This document shows, one piece after another, positions 1 to 10,647 of a stretch of 64,000 nt of DNA (position 1 is the stretch's first letter; the number at the start of each line of letters is the position of its first letter). Position numbers and translations under genes: made by a program. Source of the DNA: Carallia brachiata (taxonomy: Eukaryota > Streptophyta > Magnoliopsida > Malpighiales > Rhizophoraceae). The stretch is from positions 1,015,392-1,079,391 of the forward strand of contig JADCRB010000038.1 in NCBI GenBank assembly GCA_021464245.1, read 5' to 3'. The notes beneath the pieces were generated by a model that searched no databases, was not told the origin of the DNA, and saw only the letters and a program-made list of their open reading frames with translations.

Positions 1-1349
1 AACAACAAAAATTAGTGTAGAAATGGCCTAAGCTGTGTCCAACCCCAGGCCCTCCCTCTACTAAACAACTTTTATTATATAACATAGGAAAGGCCGTCAA
101 AGCAGTGCAGATTGCTTTTATTGTGCATGTAAAGCAGTTAGTAACGAGATTGAGTATTTACTCAGTTGGTTAAAAGAGATGTCTCTTAATTAATAGGTGA
201 AGAGTTTAAATCTCATATAATTTTATTTTTTTTTCTTTAAATACTCAATAAAGTTTCTTATAAACAAAAACAAAAAAAAAAAAGAAAAGCAATTAGCACT
301 GTAATTTTTTTTGGTTTAGTATGAATTAGAGGCAAAAAAAAAAATGAAATGCACATGACTGTTAATCTCAACTTAGAATGGATCGTTTGGAAATGCAAAT
401 GTATTATTTCTGTTGAGACCTATATAATATTACACTCTGAATTTCAGTCCGGCATTCAAATAAAAAGTTCTTAAGAATTATAGTTGTAGCTAGGAATATC
501 ATAGGCCCAAATGTCTCAGCTCTACCGCCTTACCAATTTCAGTAATTTCACTGAATTTAGTGTTCCGAGTTTTGGGCAAACTGTCATATCTAATTCATTT
601 TGCATAATTACGTGGATTGTATTATATAATTGTTTCCGAAAGTTAATTAGTTCGTACGGACTTACCCCAATTCTATATTTTTCTAACATTTTTGTTTTGC
701 TAAGTTACGAACTTTTGCTGTCTGAGTAATGTTGGTAATGTTATTAGGAATTTTTTTTCTCCAACTCCAACACGAAAGACCAAAAACAGTTTTTGTGATT
801 CAGAGAAAGATTAAAAGAAGAGAAGATGTAATGCCATGATTTCTGTGAATTAAATTAAACTATGGATAAAGTTATTGTAACATGACACCCATCTCTCTAT
901 CTACAAAAAATTTGTCATGGTCATTGAAATAATTTAAATACTTGGACACCCAACAATCTTTGGCGAATAATTACCATGTTAATTTCTAATGGATGACATT
1001 AGGGTTGATTTATATATTTAGAAGTTATCATAGTTATAAACGAATTGATAAAAAAAAAAAGGAAAAAAAAGAGAGAGAGAACACAACAATTTACGTGGTT
1101 CGGTCAATGTGACCTACGTCCACGGGAGGGGCAGCAGGAATTTTACTATGAAATTGGAGATTACAAGCTCAAGCTCTCGAACCCTAAGCCCAATTACGCC
1201 CAACTTTCAATTCATCAAGTGGCCTCACATTGTTTTTCAAACCCATAAACCCCAACACAACCGATTCGTACAACCGATATTTTTGGCCTTTTAAGCCGAT
1301 TCCTTTTCAACGTCCATAAATAATTGGTGGCCTTCAAAGCCGATGCCTC
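1..1349. other. AT-rich intergenic DNA with SINE and possible LTR relics
   Basis: No supported gene. It holds a tRNA-derived SINE relic near 150-284 (listed separately). Near 1085-1130 is a stretch reading ACGTGGTTCGGTC and then GACCTACGTCCACGG, a pattern I associate with ends of plant LTR or TRIM-type elements; this is recall, not a database match. Short open frames at 511-729 and 1045-1294 show no recognisable protein. Confidence 0.4.
150..284 (+). mobile_element. tRNA-derived SINE relic (family 1)
   Basis: A tRNA-like head (CTCAGTTGGTTAAAAGAG resembling box A, GAGTTTAAATCTCAT resembling box B) is followed by a T-rich body and an A-rich tail. The body, from AGGTGA through TAATTTTATTTT to the A-rich end, is matched again at about 8985-9106, so this is a dispersed family. 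Exact ends and target-site duplications were not resolved. Confidence 0.5.
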
Positions 1350-2090
1350 TCAACGAACATAACGAAATCTCCATGATGCCTTAGGATCAACGGTAGGCTT
1401 AGGGGCATCCGCCAAATCAACCACTCGTATTCGCTTTCTTGAGTCTTGAATTTTTTGGTATCTTTCATGAAGTTTTCTCTTGCTGGCTTCAAGCTTTTGC
1501 TGGAACAACAAATCTTCATCGTCGACCAACTTGGGTGGTTGCTGGTCCAGGTTGTCTTCTTGGCCGACATTAATGGGCACGGAGGATTCTTGAGCTTCTT
1601 TTGCCTGATGAACTCCACTGCACGCCGCGGCGGCGGTTTCCTGGACAACCAACGGCGGCTTCTTGGATTGATCTTTATTAGCATCCTGCAGTTTGGCTGC
1701 CGGCAACTTGAGCTTTATAACATGTCGTGACTTCTTCTTGATGTTGTTATCAGACGTTGTTGCCGGGACCTCCTCGTTCTTGTCTGCTTCTCTTGATGCA
1801 ACATCGGGTTTGGCTGCAGGCAACTTGAGCCTTATAATAAGTCCTGCCTTCTTCTTGTCTGATTCTATTGCTGGAACAGGACAGGAATTGCTGTCAATGC
1901 TACTAGTCGTAGGACCACAGTCATCATCATTTCTAGTTGCCGTTGACGCAAACAACTTCTCGAGAGTCTGATTCCTGCGAGCCAGGAAGTCCTGTGGCCA
2001 TCGCGAGGCTGCGATGGTGATGGCGGACTCGATGATTTCGAATATCTCTGCTTTACTTTTCTTCTGCAGTAGCATTAGGTTGTGATCCAT
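1350..2090 (-). CDS. Uncharacterised lysine-rich protein, 246 aa, single exon
   Basis: One uninterrupted frame. An upstream in-frame ATG at 2183 would give 277 aa, but I prefer the ATG at 2090 because the extra 31 residues look like translated leader and the likely helical, conserved-looking block starts just after it. Residues 10-50 form an amphipathic helical block (SKAEIFEIIESA, then WPQDFLARR). Residues 80-135 hold two copies of a short motif, IIRLKLPAAK (85-94) and VIKLKLPAAK (124-133), each after a lysine cluster, which look like nuclear-localisation or nucleic-acid-contact segments. Residues 185-235 are a charged probable coiled coil ending in KRIRVVDL. No enzymatic motif is visible. 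A nuclear role is inference from composition only; I do not recognise the family name. Confidence 0.7.
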   Translation of the reverse strand: MDHNLMLLQKKSKAEIFEIIESAITIAASRWPQDFLARRNQTLEKLFASTATRNDDDCGPTTSSIDSNSCPVPAIESDKKKAGLIIRLKLPAAKPDVASREADKNEEVPATTSDNNIKKKSRHVIKLKLPAAKLQDANKDQSKKPPLVVQETAAAACSGVHQAKEAQESSVPINVGQEDNLDQQPPKLVDDEDLLFQQKLEASKRKLHERYQKIQDSRKRIRVVDLADAPKPTVDPKASWRFRYVR

Positions 2091-4977
2091 CTCTGCTGTG
2101 CTGGCTGGCTGGCTGGCTACGAACGCTTGCGGAATATGAATATGGACAATCTTGAGGGTGATGAATTGATGATGAAGAACCAAGATTTAGGTAACTCTAA
2201 ACTTTTGAGAGAGACGAACCCCAGAATTTCTCTGTTGGTATTGGAAACTTTTGGCCTTCTATTTGTGTATATAGTTTATATAATTCCTGGTGTGCGTAAA
2301 AGCCAATCTAATTATAGGAAATTCGACACTATGAATCCTTTGAGGAGGAGGAGTTTAACCTCTGTTTGGACTCTTTGAATTCAGTTTTTCTGACCTGAGG
2401 CTCCCACTGTTTAGAGATCATATTGTACTCTAACTAATTCAGAATCGAATCGAACTGAGAAAGGCCGATAAGAGGTGAAAAGCTCACGCCGCCCCATTTT
2501 CAATTTGATTTCAATTTTTCAATTTCTCGTTTCATCAGGGAAAAAAAAGTTCTTTTCAAGAGATCTGTTTTGTTAACTCAATTTTCCGTGAATGATCCCC
2601 GTACAACCTATCTTATCAATGATGATCGATGGATTGTTCTTCAATCAATAATAATTACACAAATTTAACACAGCATCTATGCTACTTACGATGTACAACA
2701 AAGAGAGGATCCTAACTACTAACGGCAACAACTAACTTTCCCGCTTTTGGCTGCCAAATTCCCACTGCAACCACAGGTTCGTTTTCTGTGGTGCCTAATT
2801 GGGAGAAGAAAGATGACCGTGACGTACGCAAGAGGTGGATATTTCTTTTCAAAGAATTGGAATTTGATTTCCGCTGGTCGCTCAGAAGCTTGTCTGTGGC
2901 TTTGCAAAAATGTATCCGTCATTAGTTACAGAATCTGGAAAAAAAAAAAGAAAAAGGGAAATGTTAAGTGCACCAGTACTGAGCTCAATAAAAAAATAGT
3001 AAAATTTTTATTTTTATGTTAATTTCATAGGGTATACTCATTAAAATATTATTTTTATACTATTTTAAAAAAAGATATTTCAAAAGAAAAAAAATTTATT
3101 ATAAATTTTATATAATATCAATATTTTATATTCTCACACAACACTTATTTAAATGAAGTTTTTAGTTTTATAAAAAAAAATATATTATATTTCCTTCAGT
3201 ACGCACGCACTGAGGTTAACCAAAAAAAAAAAAAAACAATGTGTCTGCCACGGCTAACCAAATGTTTAGTGGAAGGGCAACCTATCCAGTGGGTTTTTTC
3301 ATAGGACTCCAAATCCTGACGGAGAAGAGCATAATGCAACCGATGGAGCTAGGATGAAATGCTCAAGGCACGACACCTAATTTGCAACTTGTTTCATTCA
3401 TTTCAAATTTAATAATTTATTTTCAAATTATTCCGTTGTATTTAATTTCAAGTCCGAATCCCAATTAATAGATTGAAGAGTATGTTCGTGAATCAAATTC
3501 AAATCGTAATATTATTTCCATAAGTCGATTCTACATTTCAATGACTTTCGAGTTGACCACCAATAAAATAAAGGGTTTTGTTGTATGAGCCAACAAAATT
3601 GGCTCCGAATTGTTCCGATTCCCACTTTCTTTTTTTGTTTTTTTTCCAAAATTAAATCTCAATTGTACTTAATATTACTTTAAATACACTTAATTATACC
3701 CTAATCTTGGTTTCTTCAAAAAAAAATTTCAAACTTTTTTTTTTTCACTAAAGGGTCGGGAGGCCATCGGTCCCCCTCCCTCGCCCACTAATCTTTATTC
3801 TAACATAAATGTCATTCAGCCACCGATCGAACAGTTGGCTTTGCAAATTTGATAAATAAAAATAAACAGTACGTATGCAAAAAATTGCAGATTGGAGCCT
3901 CTGTGCCAAATTTGAATTTTATGAATTATTTCAGCCAATGTGTTTTCTTTTCGTTGCTTTTTACGTCACCCTAACTCTATCAACAGAGAGGTCGATGGAA
4001 CATGAAGTGAAATTTTTGTTTTTTAACCAATAATCAAGCATATTCAGTTACTAATTTAGAGGTACTAGAATTGTATTCGAAACAGAGAGTCTCGCAGCCA
4101 GCTTAAGAAATAATATATGCATCTCAATACCTGAAGCCTCCTTAAAGGTGACATATATTACTCTGCTTAGGGAAGTATGGTTGGAATGGGGAGTTCAATG
4201 CATTCGCTGTTATAACTTGAAAACTTTTTGACTTTAGCCAGTCTTTATTGACGAAATTGTAGCCTTTGGCCGATCAAAGTGGTTACCTCCAGAAACTTCG
4301 GGTCCATCATGCTAAATGCAGAGAGACATAATAGAACCACAAGTTTTTAATTTGCTTTCTATCAGACAAAAGTCCCATTGGCTTATATGTAGACCATACT
4401 GCTGATAAACTGGACCACATAAATCAAAACGACCTCACCTAGTATCCCCAAATGTTTAAAGCAGTCCCCACAAAACTTCCATAAACGGTCACCAGCATTG
4501 ACACCACTCTTTTCAGACATCTTCTTTGAGTGGGGGAAAGGTAGGAACGACAATTACAAAGGGAGAAGCGAACGGAACAACCTATTAGCTGTAGTCACAG
4601 GTTCAAGTGACGATGTCCAACAAGATCCAATCATCTACCTTACGGGACTCAGTATCTGTCAAGCAAAACAAAAGATGAAGACTATTTTTCTGAAGCTTCG
4701 TCTCATTTCCACATTGAGATGAATTTTGTTACTGGTGGCCCAATCAGATATTTCACTAGGCGAAACAAGCCAAGATGCAGGTTACACTGTTTTTTTTTTT
4801 TTTCACCTTTTGATAATCGAAACATGATACGCCATTGCACAACAGCAAAACGCAAATGCGCAGGCTCATAGATAAAGCTCAACTGTTTGTGCAGTGGCAA
4901 AATGTGTAGAGCAGATGAAACCAGTGTATTAATCCACCAAAGCTATGGCTGGTGGGACATATTTTCCGAGGCACAAC
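2091..4977. other. Intergenic, no supported gene
   Basis: 2091-2400 is the likely leader and promoter side of the minus-strand gene before it. The rest is AT-rich with poly-A and poly-T tracts (for example 3062-3180 and 3640-3745). 4498-4977 lies just beyond the stop of the PDRG1-like gene and probably includes its 3' untranslated region. Short open frames here have no recognisable protein. Confidence 0.4.
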
Positions 4978-7900
4978 TTACTTTGGTTTATCTGTTAAAG
5001 TAACTAGAGATTTAAGAACGCCAGGACTTATCTTGTCAGCAAGGGCACCTTTTTCTGAAATTAAAAAAGACTTCTCCTTCACATAGCTTTGCAATTTTTT
5101 GGACTCATAGTCCAGACGTTCTTGATCTGCATGATAGCAAATACAATATTAAAAAAAGATCCTAAACATCAAAGAAAGATCCTAAACTTCGCAAAAAATA
5201 AAAATAAAGCTTGCCAATAACATGACGGCCACCAAAATTATCCCATCAAAAAGAGAGGAAAATAGCCAAAGTAAATAAAGCCACATAATCTATCGCTTGT
5301 CTTTCCAATGTTTGGTGATGACTAGAAAACACAAGATCATGACAAAACATATAAACTGAAGACATGTACGACAAGAAACAGAATGCCATTCAAAGATGTA
5401 AGTAAACCATTTCTAAAAAAGAGCCACCAAAAACAACAGCAGCCAGTGAATTTAAATTATATAATAGACATAATACCAATCAGTACCATCAAAAAACAAT
5501 TCACACCTATGAAACCCAAGATCCTTTGAAAGTTGACCTAACATATTATGTAATCATGCATTCACTGGTCCACACATCATATGGACAAAAGAGCAAGTAG
5601 CAAGGCTCATCGTGAAAAAGTTATAGTGTTGATTAATGGAAACTGGCATACTAGCTTCCTGGATAGCTGGTTAAATTTTTAACCTCCCCAGCAGAAGACT
5701 GATCAAGTTCCATAACGGAAAAAATGTTGCTCCTATCAGAGCTTGATCTAAGCCATCCAGTTTTTTCAAATTCTGGCTTGCTCACCGACGTTTTAAAGTA
5801 GTAGCTATCCAGAATATGAAATTAACTGATCAAAGGCAACCAAGTGTTCAAAGAAAGTGGCATCCTCAAATCACTAAATGTGGACCTAAAGAAGCTGAAT
5901 TGTGAAAATTACACCAATGTTCTGGCCCAAGTTTTGGAGGCAAAGAAGAAATTCAAGAGAATTCAAGATCAACCGCTATATGATCCAAATCAGCCTAACA
6001 TAGCTGATGTAGAAAAGTAGCTGCATATCAGTATCACTCTTTAGGCAATGCTGAAGAGAACTTTCCAAAAAATTAAAAAGATATAGAATTAAGTGATCCA
6101 ACTTGGGAGCCCACAACAATGGTTTCTTCCACAGGTGATTAAATCTAGAGCTTCGAAGGACTAAAATGGGCGCTAAATAATGAAATTTATAATAAACCTA
6201 CCGAGCAAAAGGACAGGCAGATCAAAATAGTTAAGTTCTATTCCAAGATGCTTGGGAGGGCCAATGAGGAAGTATTGGGAAAATCTGTGGATTATTTGTT
6301 AAATAAGGAGTTGAACCAAGCTCCAAAGGCTATGTTGATAAGCAATGTTTCTACAGAAGATATTTTCTGTCCTCATTTGACTACAGTAGAGCCCCAGGGC
6401 TAATGGTTAGTCAGCTTGATTTACCAAATGTGCTTGGGAGATCATAACTGCTGAATTCACCAACACTACAGCTAAATTTTTTTTGCCAGCATAACTTTAT
6501 AAGGAAAATAAATTCTATGGCGATGGCCTCAGTGCTTTTAGTACTAAATCCTTAAAAGAAGTGAGGATTATAGATCCATCACTTGTTGCAAATACATTTT
6601 TAATGTACTAGGCAGACAAATTAAAAAGGAATGTCAGGTTTCCTTTAAAACCCCAAGTCAAGATAAAGGCATTGGACACTATACATTGGGGGTTCATTTC
6701 CAATGTGTTCGGAGCTATGGTTTTTTCTTCAAGGATCTTAAAGGAGGTACACACCCATCCCACCTCTACTTTATTCAGAACTAATGGAACTAGTAACTGT
6801 CTCAGAGCGAAGGGTTAAGGCATTTGGAATCTATTTGTTATGAGTATAAAATTTATATGTAGATAATTTAACTTGGAACCTATAAAAAGGGATTGCCTAT
6901 CACACCTAGATTGCACCTAAATTGATCATGTTTCACTTGACAATCTTTGCTATGCATCTGAAATTTTGTCCATTTTCAATGGCAAGACCAAACAAGTTCA
7001 AGGCATAAACAGCTATAATATCATGCCATTAGAAAATTGGTTTCTACAATTGACTGGAAATAACACAAATTCAACAAAGATCCAGAGTTCCAAGGTGCAG
7101 TAGCTTACTTTGTTTTTGAAAATAACTCATCTGCTTAGCAAATACTTTATTCTTAGATTCCATGTTAAGGAACTATTCAACAGAAATGCTTACTCTATGA
7201 CATGATATTTGACAGTAAAGCATTTCTAATAAATGTGGCATACTAACCAACATACCAACATATGTAATTGCATCAGCATAAGGGTTTTAAATGAAACCTG
7301 TCTCCAGGATGGTGTGAGCAGCATGAAAAGGAATACTAGCAAATGTATCAGTTCCTGGAAACATCATCCAGGTGCGCTCACTTGAGTCATGGTTGCCACA
7401 TGTTGCGCATATCTCCTTCACCAAGGCCCTCGATCCTGACCCACTAGCATTCTTCATTATTGACTCAAAAGAAGAGGGAATGCTAGTTTTTGTGGTCCGG
7501 GAAATCTTCCTCAGTGCAGTGAGCGCTTCTCTGTCCCCATTCCTCACTTTATCATTTTCAACCACCTACAGTAATATTGGTTAAGGCTACACAAAACCTG
7601 TTCACTAAATACAACAATCCAATAACATATATCATTACTGCACCACAATATCTCTTTTTAATCGCCATAAACCAGTTCGTGTCAAAATCCGAAAACTAAA
7701 ACACGGTGAAGCAAGCTAATATCTTCATCAAGTCAAGTGACATCATTGCTTTCTACTTATCATACAAGCCTCTCCGCCCCCTTTGTTTTACAAATCCAAA
7801 TGCACTACAGGCACACCAAAGAAAAACTGCAATAGCCGATTCCTCGTCTCCTTTCTCAAATTTTATCGCGAATCAAACAGACATAAGAGATCGTACCATG

Positions 7901-8073
7901 AGAGACAACAACAGCCACCACAATACACAAACACACAAAATGTGCTGTTTTCAGGAATAGAAAGTCTAGGCTTTGCGGGTTTCAATTACCTGATGTCGGG
8001 CCAAAAGGAGGTGCTCGGCCTCCGTTTCAAGCTCAACAAGACTTCTCTGTAACTGTTCCATAGTCTCATCCAT
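4978..8073 (-). CDS. PDRG1-like (prefoldin beta-like) protein, 3 exons, 166 aa
   Basis: Exons on the minus strand: 8073-7990, 7565-7298 and 5126-4978, all with GT-AG introns and matching phases (84+268+149 nt, stop TAA at 4978-4980). The protein begins MDETMEQLQRSLVELETEAE. It has the PDRG1 pattern: a first coiled coil ending LLLARHQVVENDKVRNGDRE then ALTALRK, a central segment with MMFPGTDTF, and a second coiled coil DQERLDYESKKLQSYVKEK. Human PDRG1 has the corresponding ADKRQIVDLDTKRNQNREGL and KDQDHLDKEIEKLRKQL segments. In animals PDRG1 is part of the URI/prefoldin-like (R2TP-associated) chaperone assembly; the same role in plants is inference. An insertion CATCGNHDSSERTW in the middle is longer than in the human protein. 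The 2.17 kb second intron holds a decayed coding-like stretch (separate entry). Confidence 0.8.
5880..6800 (+). pseudogene. Degenerate coding-like stretch of unknown origin inside a PDRG1-like intron
   Basis: Opposite in sense to its host gene. Translation of the plus strand gives consecutive protein-like blocks in shifting frames: LKKLNCENYTNVLAQVL near 5890, a block with SFEGLKWALNNEIYNK near 6150, a block with LGKSVDYLLNKELNQ near 6280, and a block with LKALDTIHWGF-like residues near 6670. Several stops and frameshifts separate them, so it is not functional. Base composition is less AT-rich than the intron around it. The origin is unknown to me: an ancient integrated RNA-virus gene or a decayed retroelement or host gene are both possible, and I could not match it to a family. 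Confidence 0.35.
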
Positions 8074-8984
8074 CTTTATTCACGATGAATCTATTACACA
8101 CATCATTCTTTAATTATTATTATTATTATTACTACATTAAAAAAAAATGAAAAAAGCATTACGATTACATTAAAAAGAAACCAAGCTACTAGCTGGGTTG
8201 AACCAGACGGGCCTAAAAATAGGTTTTATCAAAGAGGAAGCGATCCTACCTGTCGAGTGTTCCGGCGAGGATTCACCGGCGGTTGCCGGTGAGGGAGTGG
8301 TGGCTTCGTAGTTCAGAATCCCTTAATCGTAGAGCCACGCCTTGTTTCGGGGGTTTGTTGGAGCGATCTCCGAACCCGCCGCCGTATTTGCAACCACTTT
8401 GTGGTTTGCTTGCTCTTCCGGTCTTCCCTTGCTCATTTTTATCTTTCTTTTCGTTTCTTTTCTTTTTTTTCTTTTTTTTTTTTTGAAAAAAGTTACATTT
8501 TCTTAAAAAAAATAAAAAATAAAAATATTATGTTAATGTAACTGATTGAATTTTATATATAAATAATGAGATTTTATGTATAAAGAAATAACAGTAATTT
8601 TTTTTTTAATTATACTTAAAATCGAAACAATTACAAATAAAATATAATTAATTATATTCGAACAGCATTCTATTAGAAAATGTAACAACATTCTCTTTCT
8701 TTATAATTTACAATATTCTAATGTAGTGATTCTTTCTTATATATCATCAGGAGAAAAGAATTTGGGAATAAGAATCAAAAATAAAAAAAATAAAAAAACA
8801 AAGTTGCTGAGATTTATTTATTTTCTTGAATTTATTAAGACGATTGGTTCGCTTTTTGCAGAAAGCATGTATTTCTTGTGTTTTTTTTTTCAAATAACTC
8901 ACTGATTAACGACGTCGTTTTGAGGATGAGTAATCACTGCTTTGCCATTTTGTCTTCAAGAATGATAACTGTTGAACATTTGTT

Positions 8985-9106
8985 TAACTGATTAAGAAGA
9001 TATCTTACAATTAGAAGGTGAGAATTTTAAATTCTATGTAATTTTATTTTATTCTCTCAAATATATAACGAGACTCCTTGTAAATTAAAAAAATAATAAT
9101 AATAAT
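8985..9106 (+). mobile_element. tRNA-derived SINE relic (family 1)
   Basis: Second member of the family seen at 150-284. Shared features are the tRNA-like head (AACTGATTAAGAAGATATC, then GAGAATTTTAAATTCTATG at the box B position), the TAATTTTATTTT body, a GAGACTCCTTGTAAATT segment, and an A-rich (AAT)n tail near 9088-9106. Confidence 0.5.
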
Positions 9107-10372
9107 GCCTTGAGCACATAAGTCAAAACGGCGTTGTTAACTGTTTTTCTATTTTTTATATTTTTTTTTTTGGAGGACCATTGATTTTTAAGAAGGTTAC
9201 TGAGGAACATTGTTTTTGGGCACAAACAAAGTTGTTCCCAAGCACATTAGTTTGATAGATCGAGATCAAATTTTTATCATTGTTGACATTTTTATAAAAT
9301 TATTTTTTATTTAAATACTATTAAATTTGAGTTAATTTTTTTTATATTCGATTTTGATTTTATTGTGTTTAAAATTCAATGCCAGATTCTCAAAATAAAT
9401 CTTTGTGTACAAGAAAGTAGGTGATTGTGAGGGAACCATTGTTAGATGACCATTAGTGGGAGATTTTGATGTATTTTACAAATGACAGGCACCAAAAAGG
9501 AACTATTTTTAGGTAGCAATGTTCTCTTTTTTTTTTTTTTTTGGGATGATGATTCTTTGGGATCACAATTTTCTTTGTTGCTATTCTAAGTTTTGACCAA
9601 GGTACCACGCTACATTATGAATCTATAAATTGGATAGTTGGATTAATTTTAAATAATTTTTTTTAGATATTGGTTTTTTATTGGCATTAGTTTCATATTG
9701 TAACAGATGTTCTATTTATTTATTTTTTATATTTTAAAATTTTCAGAAATTCTATTAAGTTGCTTATTTAAATTCTTTTGGGACTAAATAAAGAATATTT
9801 TGGCTCGATACTGTTACCTAAAATTAATTTGAAATCCATATTCTTATAGCATCCCATGACAATCAAAATCTTCATGGAAATAGATCTAAGTTGTTAAGAA
9901 TAAAAACTATACTATACAATTTTATATTTTTCTTATTATTAATAACTTTTTTCCAAAAGAATTTTCATAAAGAAGTTTAAATTTTTCTTAAAAACTCTTT
10001 AGAGGAAGTAATTGAATGACTTATTATAATTCATAGAATTGTGTGACTAATATGAAATTGTATAATAGATAATCAAACAGGCCTTTGAAGAACAAATTTT
10101 TTAAATAACCAGATCTTCTCTTGTTTGCATTCCTAATCATTTTTCATTGAGCAAATACTATAAAAAGGCCAAAGTTAGCTCATTTTGCAGATTTTGTGCA
10201 TTACTAGTGTACAAAAAAATTCGCATTCAAGTATTTTGAGAGGGGAAAAAAAAAAAAGCAATACAACATATGCTTTGTTCTAGCATCACAGGCAAGATGA
10301 CAAACGATTTCTCACGAAGAAGCACTGGAAAAAAAATATATAAGTGCATTTAGTTTAGAGCACTAATATATG

Positions 10373-10566
10373 TATTAAATTTTTACGTCCCAATTAGTAT
10401 GCCAAATAAAATAAGACTGATAATTTTTGAAATAAAGTTGATAGTTTTTATAATAAAAAAAATAATAAATTTTAATTTTTGTTGTAAAAATTATTAGTCT
10501 TATTTCAAAAATTATCAGTTTTATTTCATTCGAAATATCGTTTAAGACATAAAAATTCAGTACACA
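10373..10566. mobile_element. Fold-back (inverted-repeat) MITE
   Basis: Nearly the whole interval is one imperfect inverted repeat. The left arm (AATAAGACTGATAATTTTTG, about 10408-10430) is matched in reverse complement by the right arm near 10490-10530. Outer ends TAAATTTTTACGTC and GACATAAAAATTCAG are also inverted copies. No coding capacity. It lies just downstream of the stop of the CNR6-like gene. Confidence 0.5.
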
Positions 10567-10647
10567 AATATTTTCCTTTGCTAGAGTTATCTCCATGATC
10601 GAAAGCATCGAATCAGAATGATGTCTGTGCAAATTGGCTCAGGAATT

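Larger units (their letters stand above)
8074..10647. other. Intergenic: promoter side of PDRG1-like gene, SINE and hairpin element
   Basis: 8074-8430 is the probable leader and promoter of the PDRG1-like gene, relatively GC-rich for this window. After 8500 the DNA is AT-rich with long T and A runs. It contains a SINE relic (8985-9106) and an inverted-repeat MITE (10373-10566), listed separately. No coding region is supported. Confidence 0.45.

Noticed and set aside
1446..1971. Plus-strand frames opposite the Lys-rich gene
   Set aside because: They are complements of a single long minus-strand frame with a clear repeated motif and coiled coil.
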